A stretch of 43,351 nucleotides of DNA from a virus, in IMG/VR virus record IMGVR_UViG_3300035390_000008, positions 1 to 43,351 of that record, one strand, 5' to 3'. The notes under the pieces were generated by a model that saw only the letters and a program-made list of their open reading frames with translations, ran no database searches and was not told the origin of the DNA. Positions 32,802-41,142 of the stretch are shown here, one piece after another (position 1 is the stretch's first letter; each line of letters begins with the position of its first letter). The position numbers and the translations under genes were made by a program.

Positions 32802-35366
32802 TTATGAATCCAATGTAAAAATTTTAATAGTAATATCAGATTTAGTAAAGTGCATCCACTCAGGACTATATTCTAACAATTGTGTTTGAGTAAAATCATC
32901 TATATCAAAATCGAAAAATACTGCAGTCTCTGGTTTTAATACTCTACAATGAGAAACTCCATCAACATTATGAACTAAATCTATAATTTTTGAACGTCTT
33001 ATATCTATAGAAACGCCAAATGTATCTGAATAATAATCCATAATTGAAGTCTTAATATTGGTAATTAAAGTTCCTTCATCTATCGAAGAATCATTTTCTT
33101 TAAACACCTCTAGCGATATTTTCAATGGAATATCAAATATTGGTTCTCTCCATCCTAATTCCCCATATACATATTTAGTATATTTGTTAGTAACATATAC
33201 AATATCATTTTCTTTTGGTTCTATAAAAGTATATATATTAGCAGTTGAATCAATACACATTGCTATCTTATCTCTATGACCTGTCCAATCACCACCTTCT
33301 GTACCACTAACTATATATCTATCTCCTATTTCACTTGTTGTTGGTATTGCTGACATACCAATATCAATAACTGAATTTTTTGTAGTGTTATTTAATAACA
33401 TATTTTTAGATTTACCAGTTGAATTAGATAACTTTATATTATTAAAATCAGTAAGCATTCTATAATTTTTTAAATCAAATGAAGATACAAAAGCCTGCAA
33501 TACTTGAACTTCAAAAACTACTTTATCTATATCATCATAATAAGATTTTTTTATCATAGGAATATCATATATAATTGTACTTGTTCCATCATCTGATGTG
33601 TTAGATAACATATAAGATTTTAAATCTTTTCTTACTATAAAATCTGCTGAATATTGACTATTAGTCTGAGTAACTGCAAGACCACTTACCTCAGCAGGAT
33701 TAGATATAAGAAAAGTATATGTTTGGGAATTTTTAGGCAAATGTAAATAACTGTCAAATATATAAACAAACTTTCCTCCACCAACTCCTGGAACATTAGT
33801 CATTTCATATGAATCATCAGTAGATAATATTGTCATAGTACATATACATTCATCATAATTAGCTTCAGTAGAATAATATGATAATTCAAAAGCAACCTCA
33901 GAAGTACTATCAATTGAAACTAATAAGTTATTGACATTAAAATTAAATATAGATTGATTATCATAAGTCCAACTTTCTATCAATGTTGGAACTAAATTTA
34001 TTTCTCTCATAATATAATGATAATATGCTGCCTCATTCATTGGATCAATAGTCATATCAAATAATGTTATATAGTCAACATCATCAATTTTTTTAACATA
34101 TTCTCTAGCAAGATATGTTGTGCCATATGGAAATTGTTCACCTTCACCTAATGTTATAGTTCCATTTATAGAAGGGACTATATCAGAACCAAATTCAAGA
34201 ATAGTATATATTTGAATTTCATTCATTTTTAAATCTGATCTTTTTAATACTGGAATTGAATTAGATTTAATAGGTGCATCAGGAACAACAACATCAAAGT
34301 TTTTATAATCTTGTTCTGAAACCAATCTGTTTAAACTGGTTAAACTTTTAATAGAGTTGCTTCTAATCTCTTGTAAATCTTCTTCATCTTTACCATTATA
34401 AGCTGGAGCTGGATTAGTTACTGTATATGAAATTATTTGGGTTTCTTCATTTTGTTGACTATATATTCTATCGCCTGTAGTAATAGATCCAGTTATAACA
34501 TTACCATCTGAACCTTCTGTTTCATTAACATGAACAATTACTGTTGATCCTGCAGCAGGTTGTATTCCAATGATGCCATTACCAAAATATAATTTTCTGC
34601 CTGCAGAAGATACTCTCATAACATAACCACGGTCAGAATTACTCATTAGATATAAACTATCAAATCTAGTATATAAAAGACCTTCACTAGTTGTCGCTTC
34701 ATTCGGACCTCTAACATAAACTTTTAAACTAGAAACTTTCCCCTCAACAGGAACATCAATATCTGTAAACTGATATGGTTGTAAATCTTCATCTATTACA
34801 AATTCTTGATATATTGTTTTATATTGTTTTAAAGGAATTATAAATTGAAAATTCATATTTTCAGAAGTAGTATCAATATTATATGGAACATCAATTATCT
34901 TTCCTGATGCTGATGCTGATATAGACACTGATGTATTATCAGTTACTATAATATCCATATCATAATAACTAATAAATATTATACCATCAGCAGTTTTAAA
35001 TTCAAACCCAGCAGGAATTTGAAATTTTGTATTAGAATCATTAAACGGTAAAGGGATTGTCATTAAAACACTGCCAATTGCAAAATTTGCTTCAGCCGGA
35101 CTATACCCAAGAAATGAACTTAAGTTATGAATTGATTCAGGAAGTTGTGCCTGCGTAAGAAAGAATTCTTTATAAATATTGCTCTGATAAAACATAAGAT
35201 TAGAAGCAAGAGTAGTAAAAATATCTATAATATACGATAGAAATGATGACTGAGTTAGATCAACTTCATTCAACTCCATATATTGTTTAAGTAATTCTAT
35301 TACTTGTTCTCTAATAGCATCTCTTGATGCATATATTGTCTCAGATACTGGTGTATTATCTGCCAT
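32802..35366 (-). CDS. Baseplate wedge protein, gp6/J-like
   Basis: 854 residues, the size of a myovirus baseplate wedge protein. The N-terminus (VDLTQSSFLSYIIDIFT, then FLGYSPAEAN near residue 86) is the typical start of T4 gp6-like proteins, and SVLMTIP...IPAGFEFKT, LYFGNGIIG and NRLVSEQDYKNF are marks of the baseplate J family. The protein builds the ring around the hub that changes shape to trigger contraction. AGAGGAT precedes the start. Confidence 0.85.
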   Translation of the reverse strand: MADNTPVSETIYASRDAIREQVIELLKQYMELNEVDLTQSSFLSYIIDIFTTLASNLMFYQSNIYKEFFLTQAQLPESIHNLSSFLGYSPAEANFAIGSVLMTIPLPFNDSNTKFQIPAGFEFKTADGIIFISYYDMDIIVTDNTSVSISASASGKIIDVPYNIDTTSENMNFQFIIPLKQYKTIYQEFVIDEDLQPYQFTDIDVPVEGKVSSLKVYVRGPNEATTSEGLLYTRFDSLYLMSNSDRGYVMRVSSAGRKLYFGNGIIGIQPAAGSTVIVHVNETEGSDGNVITGSITTGDRIYSQQNEETQIISYTVTNPAPAYNGKDEEDLQEIRSNSIKSLTSLNRLVSEQDYKNFDVVVPDAPIKSNSIPVLKRSDLKMNEIQIYTILEFGSDIVPSINGTITLGEGEQFPYGTTYLAREYVKKIDDVDYITLFDMTIDPMNEAAYYHYIMREINLVPTLIESWTYDNQSIFNFNVNNLLVSIDSTSEVAFELSYYSTEANYDECICTMTILSTDDSYEMTNVPGVGGGKFVYIFDSYLHLPKNSQTYTFLISNPAEVSGLAVTQTNSQYSADFIVRKDLKSYMLSNTSDDGTSTIIYDIPMIKKSYYDDIDKVVFEVQVLQAFVSSFDLKNYRMLTDFNNIKLSNSTGKSKNMLLNNTTKNSVIDIGMSAIPTTSEIGDRYIVSGTEGGDWTGHRDKIAMCIDSTANIYTFIEPKENDIVYVTNKYTKYVYGELGWREPIFDIPLKISLEVFKENDSSIDEGTLITNIKTSIMDYYSDTFGVSIDIRRSKIIDLVHNVDGVSHCRVLKPETAVFFDFDIDDFTQTQLLEYSPEWMHFTKSDITIKIFTLDS

Positions 35367-35376
35367 GGTTTATCCT

Positions 35377-35574
35377 CTATTTATATTTACGAGTTGCAGC
35401 TTTAAAAATTTCTAATAAATCTCTTTTAGATGGACTTTTTCCATATTGAAATTGGAATAATTTATCAACATCTTCAATGCTTTTACTCATTAGATCTATT
35501 CCTGATCTTTTAATAACAGGATTCATTTTATTGAATAAACCTTCCTTTAGTTGTTGTAAATATTCTTTAGTCAT
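35377..35574 (-). CDS. Small hypothetical protein (65 aa)
   Basis: Basic helical protein with KEYLQQLKEGLFNKM at the start and a C-terminal basic patch. It lies between two structural genes and has AAAGGAT upstream. Not recognised; a small assembly factor is conceivable. Confidence 0.6.
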   Translation of the reverse strand: MTKEYLQQLKEGLFNKMNPVIKRSGIDLMSKSIEDVDKLFQFQYGKSPSKRDLLEIFKAATRKYK

Positions 35575-35584
35575 TGTTTATCCT

Positions 35585-36229
35585 TTATGATTCTATTAGA
35601 CCCGCATTATCGTTCCACATGTCAGTTAGATTAGTTTTAAGTTCCTCATCTTTGGCCAACATTCTAGTCAAAGTTTTAGCTTCTTCTACTGTATGAATTT
35701 TTTTATCATAATCAACAAACACATAAGTGTTTTCTGTTTTTGCTTCAATTTTTTCAACGCCTTTACTTTCATACACTTTACATCTTAATTTCCAATATCT
35801 TTTTTCTGTATTTGGATAAGGTTCTACTCCGGTGATTTTAAATAAAGGGTATGTATCATTTTGTGATTGAAGGTATTGTGATTCAAATTTAACTATATCG
35901 TTAGCATAAGGGGTTATGCCATATACAGAAGGAAATACTATACTTGTTTCTTGTTCTTTAATTAAACCAGTTTCAGTTCCATCAAATTGTGTTGCAATTT
36001 CTTCGGAGAAATACACAGGAAGTAGTAAATATTTATCCCATTTCATTCCTGACAAATCTCCTGTTTTTTCATAGGCACCACCGTATAACTGTTCGTCATC
36101 CCATACAGTAGTTTCCTTATTTATGTTCCAATAGGTTGTCAGAAAAGCCACTCCATGCTTACTATAGTAGTCTAAGACTAGTTCTTGGTACTCATGAATA
36201 TACTCGTATAATCTCTCCCAATTTTGCAT
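35585..36229 (-). CDS. Probable neck or baseplate structural protein (214 aa)
   Basis: Beta-rich centre with YGITPYANDIVKF and FKITGVEPYPNTEKRYWKLRCKVYE, a pattern that recalls T4 neck protein gp14 (head completion), where a similar P-x-D-x-I-x-F, L-F-x-I, and R-x-x-L-K-C-K-V-Y-E run occurs. The similarity is only by eye. AGAGGT precedes the start. Confidence 0.45.
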   Translation of the reverse strand: MQNWERLYEYIHEYQELVLDYYSKHGVAFLTTYWNINKETTVWDDEQLYGGAYEKTGDLSGMKWDKYLLLPVYFSEEIATQFDGTETGLIKEQETSIVFPSVYGITPYANDIVKFESQYLQSQNDTYPLFKITGVEPYPNTEKRYWKLRCKVYESKGVEKIEAKTENTYVFVDYDKKIHTVEEAKTLTRMLAKDEELKTNLTDMWNDNAGLIES

Positions 36230-36232
36230 AAT

Positions 36233-36742
36233 TTACCTCTTTATAGAAGCTATAAATTGATTAAGAATAGGTTTCACTATTGCTTGTTTCTTTAAGATTT
36301 TCATTTTAATTTCTGAATTATTAATCGTTTTTTCTACTACTAATGGAGTAAACTTTCCATCTATAGTATAAACTTTAACCCAACCACTACTCAATTCTTT
36401 AGCTAATGTAAATGTATAATGTGAATTTAAATGTTTTCCTTTTTTCTTTAGGATAACTTTAAACTTGTTGTCATCTTCAATAGGAATATCACATAGTATT
36501 TCTTCTATTTGTATAAATTTGCCATCTTCCTCATATTTATCAATAAATTCATTAACATGTTCAGAAGGACCTTTTACTAGTTGTTGAGCAATATATTGAT
36601 TATTAACATCTTGTCCTATAACATTAAACATTAAAAATTCTTTGGACATCTCAATAATAATTAACTGAACATTGCCTATATGGCGTTTAGTTAATATGCC
36701 TGAGTATGTTTTTAATATTCCAAAAATAATTCTATGTTTCAT
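36233..36742 (-). CDS. Hypothetical structural-region protein (169 aa)
   Basis: Basic protein with mixed strands and helices; no recognised motif. It overlaps nothing and ends 3 bases before the following gene. Upstream, a 126-base gap contains an intrinsic terminator, so this gene probably has its own promoter or is served by readthrough. Confidence 0.55.
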   Translation of the reverse strand: MKHRIIFGILKTYSGILTKRHIGNVQLIIIEMSKEFLMFNVIGQDVNNQYIAQQLVKGPSEHVNEFIDKYEEDGKFIQIEEILCDIPIEDDNKFKVILKKKGKHLNSHYTFTLAKELSSGWVKVYTIDGKFTPLVVEKTINNSEIKMKILKKQAIVKPILNQFIASIKR

Positions 36743-36821
36743 GTTTTTTCCTATTGTTAATAGAATAAGTTTTAATAAAATAAGGTTTTAAACTATTGAA
36801 TTTATTCTAAAATAATTGGTG

Positions 36822-36859
36822 AAAAAAGTGGTTCCTGGTATATATCAAGAACCACTTTT
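36822..36859 (-). terminator. Intrinsic terminator after the gp25-like gene
   Basis: Arms 36824-36840 and 36843-36859 pair along about 15-17 bases with one mismatch and a G-T pair. On the minus strand the stem ends in a run of six T (36822-36827), placing it 10 bases after the stop of the gp25-like gene. The opposite side has TTTTA, so it may work weakly in both directions. Confidence 0.85.
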
Positions 36860-36868
36860 AGTTTGTTT

Positions 36869-37297
36869 CTATGAATCAAATTTTAATATATTTTGAGAAT
36901 CTATTTCTACAGATAAGAATTCTTGCTCTCCATTATATTCTAATTCTATGTCTGCAATAAAACCATGACCATTATTCATAAAAGAAACTTCTACGTTAGT
37001 AACCAAAGCCCTATCATCATATAACATTAATCTATATTGTATTTCATTAATTATAGAATCAATAGTATCTTGATCAGCAGGTTCAAATACAAATTTATAT
37101 AATTCACTACCATATTCTGGATTGCCAACATATGTTCTAACTTGAGTTAATAGGATATTATTCCAAGAATTAAGAATAGTTTGAGTATTACTAACTAAAG
37201 AAAAATCTCCGGATGAAGATACAGTTGGAATATAATCAATAACTCGACCTTTTGATCCAATTATATTTTTTTGGAATTTTTCTAAAACATTAGCCAT
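36869..37297 (-). CDS. Baseplate wedge protein, gp25-like (GPW/gp25)
   Basis: 142 residues with the family marks TYVGNPEYGSELYKFVFEP at about 55-73 (equivalent to the R-x-x-P-x-F-G-S-x-L-x-x-x-L-F-E-P core) followed by the DTIDSIINEIQYRL helix and LVTNVEVSFM strand. The family forms the inner wedge part that contacts the sheath. Its ATG shares a base with the stop of the gene before it. Confidence 0.85.
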   Translation of the reverse strand: MANVLEKFQKNIIGSKGRVIDYIPTVSSSGDFSLVSNTQTILNSWNNILLTQVRTYVGNPEYGSELYKFVFEPADQDTIDSIINEIQYRLMLYDDRALVTNVEVSFMNNGHGFIADIELEYNGEQEFLSVEIDSQNILKFDS

Positions 37298-37530
37298 TAT
37301 TTATTCCTCCCATCCTCAATCATTTTCATTCTTTGATCTTCTATGTCTGCTTTCCACTTTAGAAGATCATTGAATCTTTTTACAGGCATGTGCATTATAT
37401 CAATATAATTTTGATGCAACATTTCTATACAAGCAAATATAGAATCGCTTAGTATTTTTTTATAATCATCTACTATATCAAGCTGAGTACACCATGCGAA
37501 AGAACTGGGAAACCAAATCGATATCCACAT
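37297..37530 (-). CDS. Small gp51-like/assembly protein overlapping gp26-like gene (77 aa)
   Basis: Overlaps the C-terminal codons of the gp26-like gene by 53 bases in another frame. Residues about 20-65 (DYKKILSDSIFACIEML, MPVKRFNDLLKWK) look like the C-terminal part of T4-type baseplate hub assembly or tape-measure chaperone proteins. The first 20 residues are odd (WISIWFPSSFAWCTQ) and may not be translated as such; the ATG at 37530 has a poor ribosome site, so translation may come instead by a frameshift from the upstream gene. Confidence 0.5.
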   Translation of the reverse strand: MWISIWFPSSFAWCTQLDIVDDYKKILSDSIFACIEMLHQNYIDIMHMPVKRFNDLLKWKADIEDQRMKMIEDGRNK

Positions 37531-38269
37531 CCTCTTCCGCTGAGCAATGCGGACAAAATGATTTCATTTTTAAGTCAACACCATACTTACCAAGCTCATC
37601 TTGATATGTTTTATGTATAACTCTTTTATCTCTTGCAGGTAGAGTAAGATAAGCATCAAGTAAATCAACTCTTTCTCTGTATACTTTAGGAGCTTTCTCA
37701 GTTTCAATTTCTTGTTCGAACCTATCAATGATTAATGTTTCAGTAATTAATTCTATTGAAGATCCTGGTCTACTACTAAGGTTTCTAATTGCTGTCATTT
37801 CATCCCATAATGATGGTTGTTTAATAACTGCAGTTATTCCTTTTGAAACTGGTAGTGCAACTTTAAATTCTTTCTTTAAAATATCCTTATGAGGGAATAT
37901 ATTATAATTAAAAGTATCAGATGCCTGTACAGTAACTGGATATTGTTTTCCACAAGTAGAACAAGTTATATCATAATTTCTTACTTCCTCATAAGTAATA
38001 TGATATAAACCATATAACAATGCGTCTCTATCCTTCAAAGTACAAGTTTTCAAAAAAGATTCAAAATCTTTAATGGATGTTGGTTTAACAACAAGAGTTT
38101 CATAAATACATTTGTTTAAATGTTCAGTAATTTTGTTTGGTGAAACTAAACTACCTTTCATTTTTTCTTCTTCAGAAACGTTTAAACTTCTTACATTAAA
38201 TGTAAGTTTAGTATGCGGTGTAGTAACCTCATACTCCGGATACGACAAATTAAATCCTGTGAATGGCAT
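37478..38269 (-). CDS. Baseplate hub/tape-chaperone protein, gp26-like
   Basis: 263 residues. A CxxC pair in TCSTCGK (around residue 122) and a second in FCPHC near the C-terminus suggest a zinc site, as in T4 gp26-type proteins (T4 baseplate family). Start placed at ATG 38269 with AAAGGGAG about 8 bases upstream; the longer in-frame start at 38290 begins before that site. Lying next to a gp51-like small protein and gp25, it matches the 26-51-25 grouping of T4. Confidence 0.6.
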   Translation of the reverse strand: MPFTGFNLSYPEYEVTTPHTKLTFNVRSLNVSEEEKMKGSLVSPNKITEHLNKCIYETLVVKPTSIKDFESFLKTCTLKDRDALLYGLYHITYEEVRNYDITCSTCGKQYPVTVQASDTFNYNIFPHKDILKKEFKVALPVSKGITAVIKQPSLWDEMTAIRNLSSRPGSSIELITETLIIDRFEQEIETEKAPKVYRERVDLLDAYLTLPARDKRVIHKTYQDELGKYGVDLKMKSFCPHCSAEEDVDIDLVSQFFRMVYSA

Positions 38270-38312
38270 TTTGATCTCCCTTTCATTCATATCTAATTAA
38301 TAAAATTCCAAC

Positions 38313-39047
38313 CTATCTTGTTTTATCTATTTTCAATTGAATCTTGGTTATTTTAGCTTGTAAACTTTTCTTACAATTTTCACTATTTTTGGCTTTGTTG
38401 CATGTGCTCATTCCTGAGCGTAGCTTTTGGATTCTCATACCCAAAGCTTTAGTTTTATATCCTTTCATACATGCTACTTTATCAGGTCTACCTTTACATG
38501 CTTTAGCAGCTTTACTTAAATATTGTTGATATAATTTAGCAGCGGCAAATGCTATCATAGCGGCAGCAGCACCTGCAGTGGCACCAACAACTATCTTATT
38601 TGTTGAAGCCTTATTAGCAGTATCAGAAACTAATTCTGCAGCAGCTTTTGATCCTTTTTTAAGATTTGATTTAGCAGCAGACATAGCAGATTTCATACTG
38701 TCATAAAGAGTTGCTGCATATGCTTGTTGATCTCCTGTTTCTTTTAAGAAATTTAATATCACCTTAGAAGATGATAATCCATATTCAAACACTGGACCCA
38801 TTTCAACAACCAATTTATATAAATGATTATGATTTTCATAAATTAAATCTTGAAAGTGTTCCCATATTTTATGTTCATCTACAATATCATATTTCTTTTC
38901 TGGTATTTCATTATTAACTATTATGTTTATAATTTGATAATCAGAAGCTTCATTTTGAATAAAATAATTTAATTCTTTATTACTACTAGTCTCACAAATA
39001 GTATCTCTACATATTTTAAGAAATAGAAGTGAATCATTTATATTCAT
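38313..39047 (-). CDS. Paralogue 2 of tandem pair (244 aa)
   Basis: Paralogue of the next gene upstream: shares FIQNEASDYQIINI and VEMGPVFEYGLSS with it at equal positions. C-terminal half has a hydrophobic alanine-rich stretch (VGATAGAAAAMIAFAAAKLY), probably a transmembrane segment, then a basic cysteine-containing tail with ACKGRPDKVACMKG, STCNKAKNSENCKKS. Start placed at ATG 39047 (AGGT upstream); the longer start at 39086 lies inside a terminator. Confidence 0.65.
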   Translation of the reverse strand: MNINDSLLFLKICRDTICETSSNKELNYFIQNEASDYQIINIIVNNEIPEKKYDIVDEHKIWEHFQDLIYENHNHLYKLVVEMGPVFEYGLSSSKVILNFLKETGDQQAYAATLYDSMKSAMSAAKSNLKKGSKAAAELVSDTANKASTNKIVVGATAGAAAAMIAFAAAKLYQQYLSKAAKACKGRPDKVACMKGYKTKALGMRIQKLRSGMSTCNKAKNSENCKKSLQAKITKIQLKIDKTR

Positions 39048-39067
39048 ATGAACCTCGTTGTCATGAA

Positions 39068-39110
39068 AAAAAATAGTCGAACCCATGATAAAAGAGTTCG
39101 ACTATTTTTT
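39068..39110 (-). terminator. Bidirectional intrinsic terminator
   Basis: A perfect 15-bp stem, AATAGTCGAAC with GTTCGACTATT flanked by A-run and T-run (arms 39068-39082 and 39096-39110), with a 13-base loop. It ends the transcript coming from paralogue 1 on the minus strand, with T-runs on both sides. Confidence 0.9.
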
Positions 39111-39124
39111 ATATTAAAATTAAT

Positions 39125-39829
39125 TTATGCTTTAGATTTTTTACTTTTAATTTTCTTTTGAACTTTAGCAATTTCTTTATTAGCAATAGCTTTAGCTTCT
39201 GGAGTTTTTGCAGCATCTCTTTTGGCTTTCAAACTTTTAATCATTTTGTAAAGACCAAACAATGCAGCAACACCAGCAGCTCCACCAGCAGCACTGTATG
39301 TTTTACCATATTTCTGAATATGGGCACCAGTAGCGGCAGTAGTTTTTTTAGCAATTTTTCTTATTTTATCCATATTACTTACATTTGGAGTTGGAGTAAT
39401 AACACCTTCATTTCCCTCATTTCTACCTTCGGTTAAATCATTAAGGAAATCTCTATCCAAGGTACCAGTAGCTCTAGCAAATTCAAGAATAGGTTGGGCA
39501 GAAGAATAACCAAAATCAGCAACTGGACCCATTTCGTAAACAATAGTCATTATATCTTCTTGAAGTATATCTTCTTGAAGAGATTCTGCATTTAAAATAA
39601 CAGCTTCTTTAAAAATTGACCAAATAACTGCTTCTGAAACATTATCATACTTTGCTTCAGGCATCTCACCAACTGTTACAAGATGCATTACTTCATAATC
39701 TGATGCTTCATTTTGAATATAATTAATAAGCTCTGTTTTTTCTTCAATATCAGAACTCATAATGGATTCAGCAACATAACCTCTTGCTACTTTTAGTAGA
39801 AATAAACTTTCAACGATTGGATGTAACAT
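39125..39829 (-). CDS. Paralogue 1 of tandem pair (234 aa)
   Basis: Shares YIQNEASDYEVMHL and YEMGPVADFGYSSAQ with the gene after it. The N-terminal half is acidic and helical; about residues 180-200 form an alanine/glycine-rich helix (YSAAGGAAGVAALFGLYKMI) like a membrane segment, and the C-terminus is lysine-rich. Position between tail tube and gp26-like genes suggests a tail or assembly role; none known. AGGAGG upstream. Confidence 0.65.
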   Translation of the reverse strand: MLHPIVESLFLLKVARGYVAESIMSSDIEEKTELINYIQNEASDYEVMHLVTVGEMPEAKYDNVSEAVIWSIFKEAVILNAESLQEDILQEDIMTIVYEMGPVADFGYSSAQPILEFARATGTLDRDFLNDLTEGRNEGNEGVITPTPNVSNMDKIRKIAKKTTAATGAHIQKYGKTYSAAGGAAGVAALFGLYKMIKSLKAKRDAAKTPEAKAIANKEIAKVQKKIKSKKSKA

Positions 39830-39867
39830 AATAATCCTCCTATTTGTGTATCTTATTTATATTTTAT

Positions 39868-40599
39868 TTAAGTTGATGAACCATAAGTATCTATAGTTGT
39901 TTTACCACCTTTGATAGATTTTGCAAAACCTGCACATTTTTCATGTACCCAATTTTCATGCCACACATAGTCTACATTAAATTCAATTTCAATATCTAAT
40001 TTTCCGATACTTTCAATATCACTTGCATGCAAATCGGCCGGATCTTTTGTTGGGAACACTCCATCATAACATGCATAATACTCAATAGTCTCTGCATCTG
40101 GTGCAGTAGTCCAGTAGTACAATAATGATGAATAAGTCTTTTTAGAATATCCTTGACCATCAGAAGGGGTATCTTTTAATTTTCCTTCATCTCCTGTGGC
40201 TCCAGTTCTATAATCTCTGATTGCTTTAATCCATCTATGCATGATAGATGTAACAGGCAATCCTTGCATTTCAGTAAATTTTATAGATATTGAATTTCCA
40301 TAATCAAGATTACCAGGTACTGCCCATTTAACTCCACCAAGTCCAGTAAACTCAATTTTATTTAATGTTCCACCTGGAGGTGTTACTCCAGTGCAGGTAG
40401 CTGATAATATTTGACCGGCAGTAGCTGCATTCATACTGCCTGTCACTGGATCTTCAATTTTAAACAATTCTGGTAGACCTTCAAAATATATAAAATGATA
40501 ACCAGTTATATATGGATCAGCTACTCCAGTATTATGTCCACCCCAACGTCTTGATAACATATTTTTTGTAGTTGCTAAAAAAGCATTTTTTAAAGCCAT
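39868..40599 (-). CDS. Tail tube protein (gp19-like)
   Basis: 243 residues, near the usual size for tail tube subunits of large myoviruses. Contains GNLDYGNSISIKFTEMQGLPV and MHRWIKAIRDYRTG (split here: IKFTEMQGLPV, HRWIKAIRDYR), matching the gp19-type core where a strand pair is followed by a W-I-x-x-I-R-D-Y-R helix. The next gene upstream on this strand but one is the sheath, the typical order. Stable start behind TGGAGG. These proteins stack into the inner tube through which DNA leaves the head. Confidence 0.82.
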   Translation of the reverse strand: MALKNAFLATTKNMLSRRWGGHNTGVADPYITGYHFIYFEGLPELFKIEDPVTGSMNAATAGQILSATCTGVTPPGGTLNKIEFTGLGGVKWAVPGNLDYGNSISIKFTEMQGLPVTSIMHRWIKAIRDYRTGATGDEGKLKDTPSDGQGYSKKTYSSLLYYWTTAPDAETIEYYACYDGVFPTKDPADLHASDIESIGKLDIEIEFNVDYVWHENWVHEKCAGFAKSIKGGKTTIDTYGSST

Positions 40600-40760
40600 A
40601 ATTTATTCCTCCACACTAATTTTTCTTTTAAGAAGATTTAAATCCTTTACGGATCATTGAGAAATATTCAATCATTCTTTTATTCACAATATGATCCTGA
40701 ATATATTATATTTCTTTATATTTTGTTCTAAATAAAATGGTAACTAGTTGGTACGGAATT

Positions 40761-40797
40761 ATCTCCCTGTCTATATATTAACTATAGACAGGGAGAT
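40761..40797 (-). other. Perfect 15-bp hairpin without T-run
   Basis: Arms 40761-40775 and 40783-40797 pair perfectly (ATCTCCCTGTCTATA with its complement) around a 7-base loop, 9 bases after the stop of the Hc1-like gene. No T-run follows on either strand. It may be a processing or mRNA-end element rather than a classical terminator; the same design recurs on the plus strand. Confidence 0.75.
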
Positions 40798-40805
40798 ACA
40801 TTATA

Positions 40806-41003
40806 TTACTTTTCTTTATCATTCGAGATTGATAGTGACCTAAAATCTTTAAGTTGGTTACCTAATTGCATGCTAAGTTTTCTTGCCTGTAATGCTTTAG
40901 TTTTACTTCCTCTACCTTCCTTTCCACCCTCAGCCAATTCAGTAAATGTGTTAAATGATTCTTTCAATCTTTCAACCGATTCATCATATTCTATTAAACT
41001 CAT
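40806..41003 (-). CDS. Histone H1-like (Hc1-like) small protein (65 aa)
   Basis: 65 residues. The C-terminal half SKTKALQARKLSMQLGNQLKDFRSLS aligns by eye with the core of the histone H1-like Hc1 proteins of bacteria (K-A-x-x-x-R-A-R-K-x-S-L-E-L-x-x-x-L-K-x-F-R-x-L-S), shown here in parts ALQARKLSMQL and KDFRSLS. The lysine-rich tail that condenses DNA is absent. It sits between sheath and tail tube genes, where a chromatin-like protein is unexpected. AGGAG upstream. Confidence 0.6.
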   Translation of the reverse strand: MSLIEYDESVERLKESFNTFTELAEGGKEGRGSKTKALQARKLSMQLGNQLKDFRSLSISNDKEK

Positions 41004-41092
41004 AATTCTATCTCCTAATTAAATAATTATCTCATACTACTGTATGATTTAATATATGTTCTATTACAAATACTATATCAGCCTGTATACGG

Positions 41093-41137
41093 AAAAAACA
41101 GGGAATAGAAAACTTTAACATATTCTATTCCCTGTTT
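41093..41137 (-). terminator. Intrinsic terminator after the sheath gene
   Basis: Arms 41096-41110 and 41123-41137 pair perfectly over 15 bases with a 12-base loop. On the minus strand the stem (GGGAATAG core) is followed by a six-T run at 41093-41098. It sits 6 bases after the sheath stop. Confidence 0.92.
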
Positions 41138-41142
41138 GTCTA

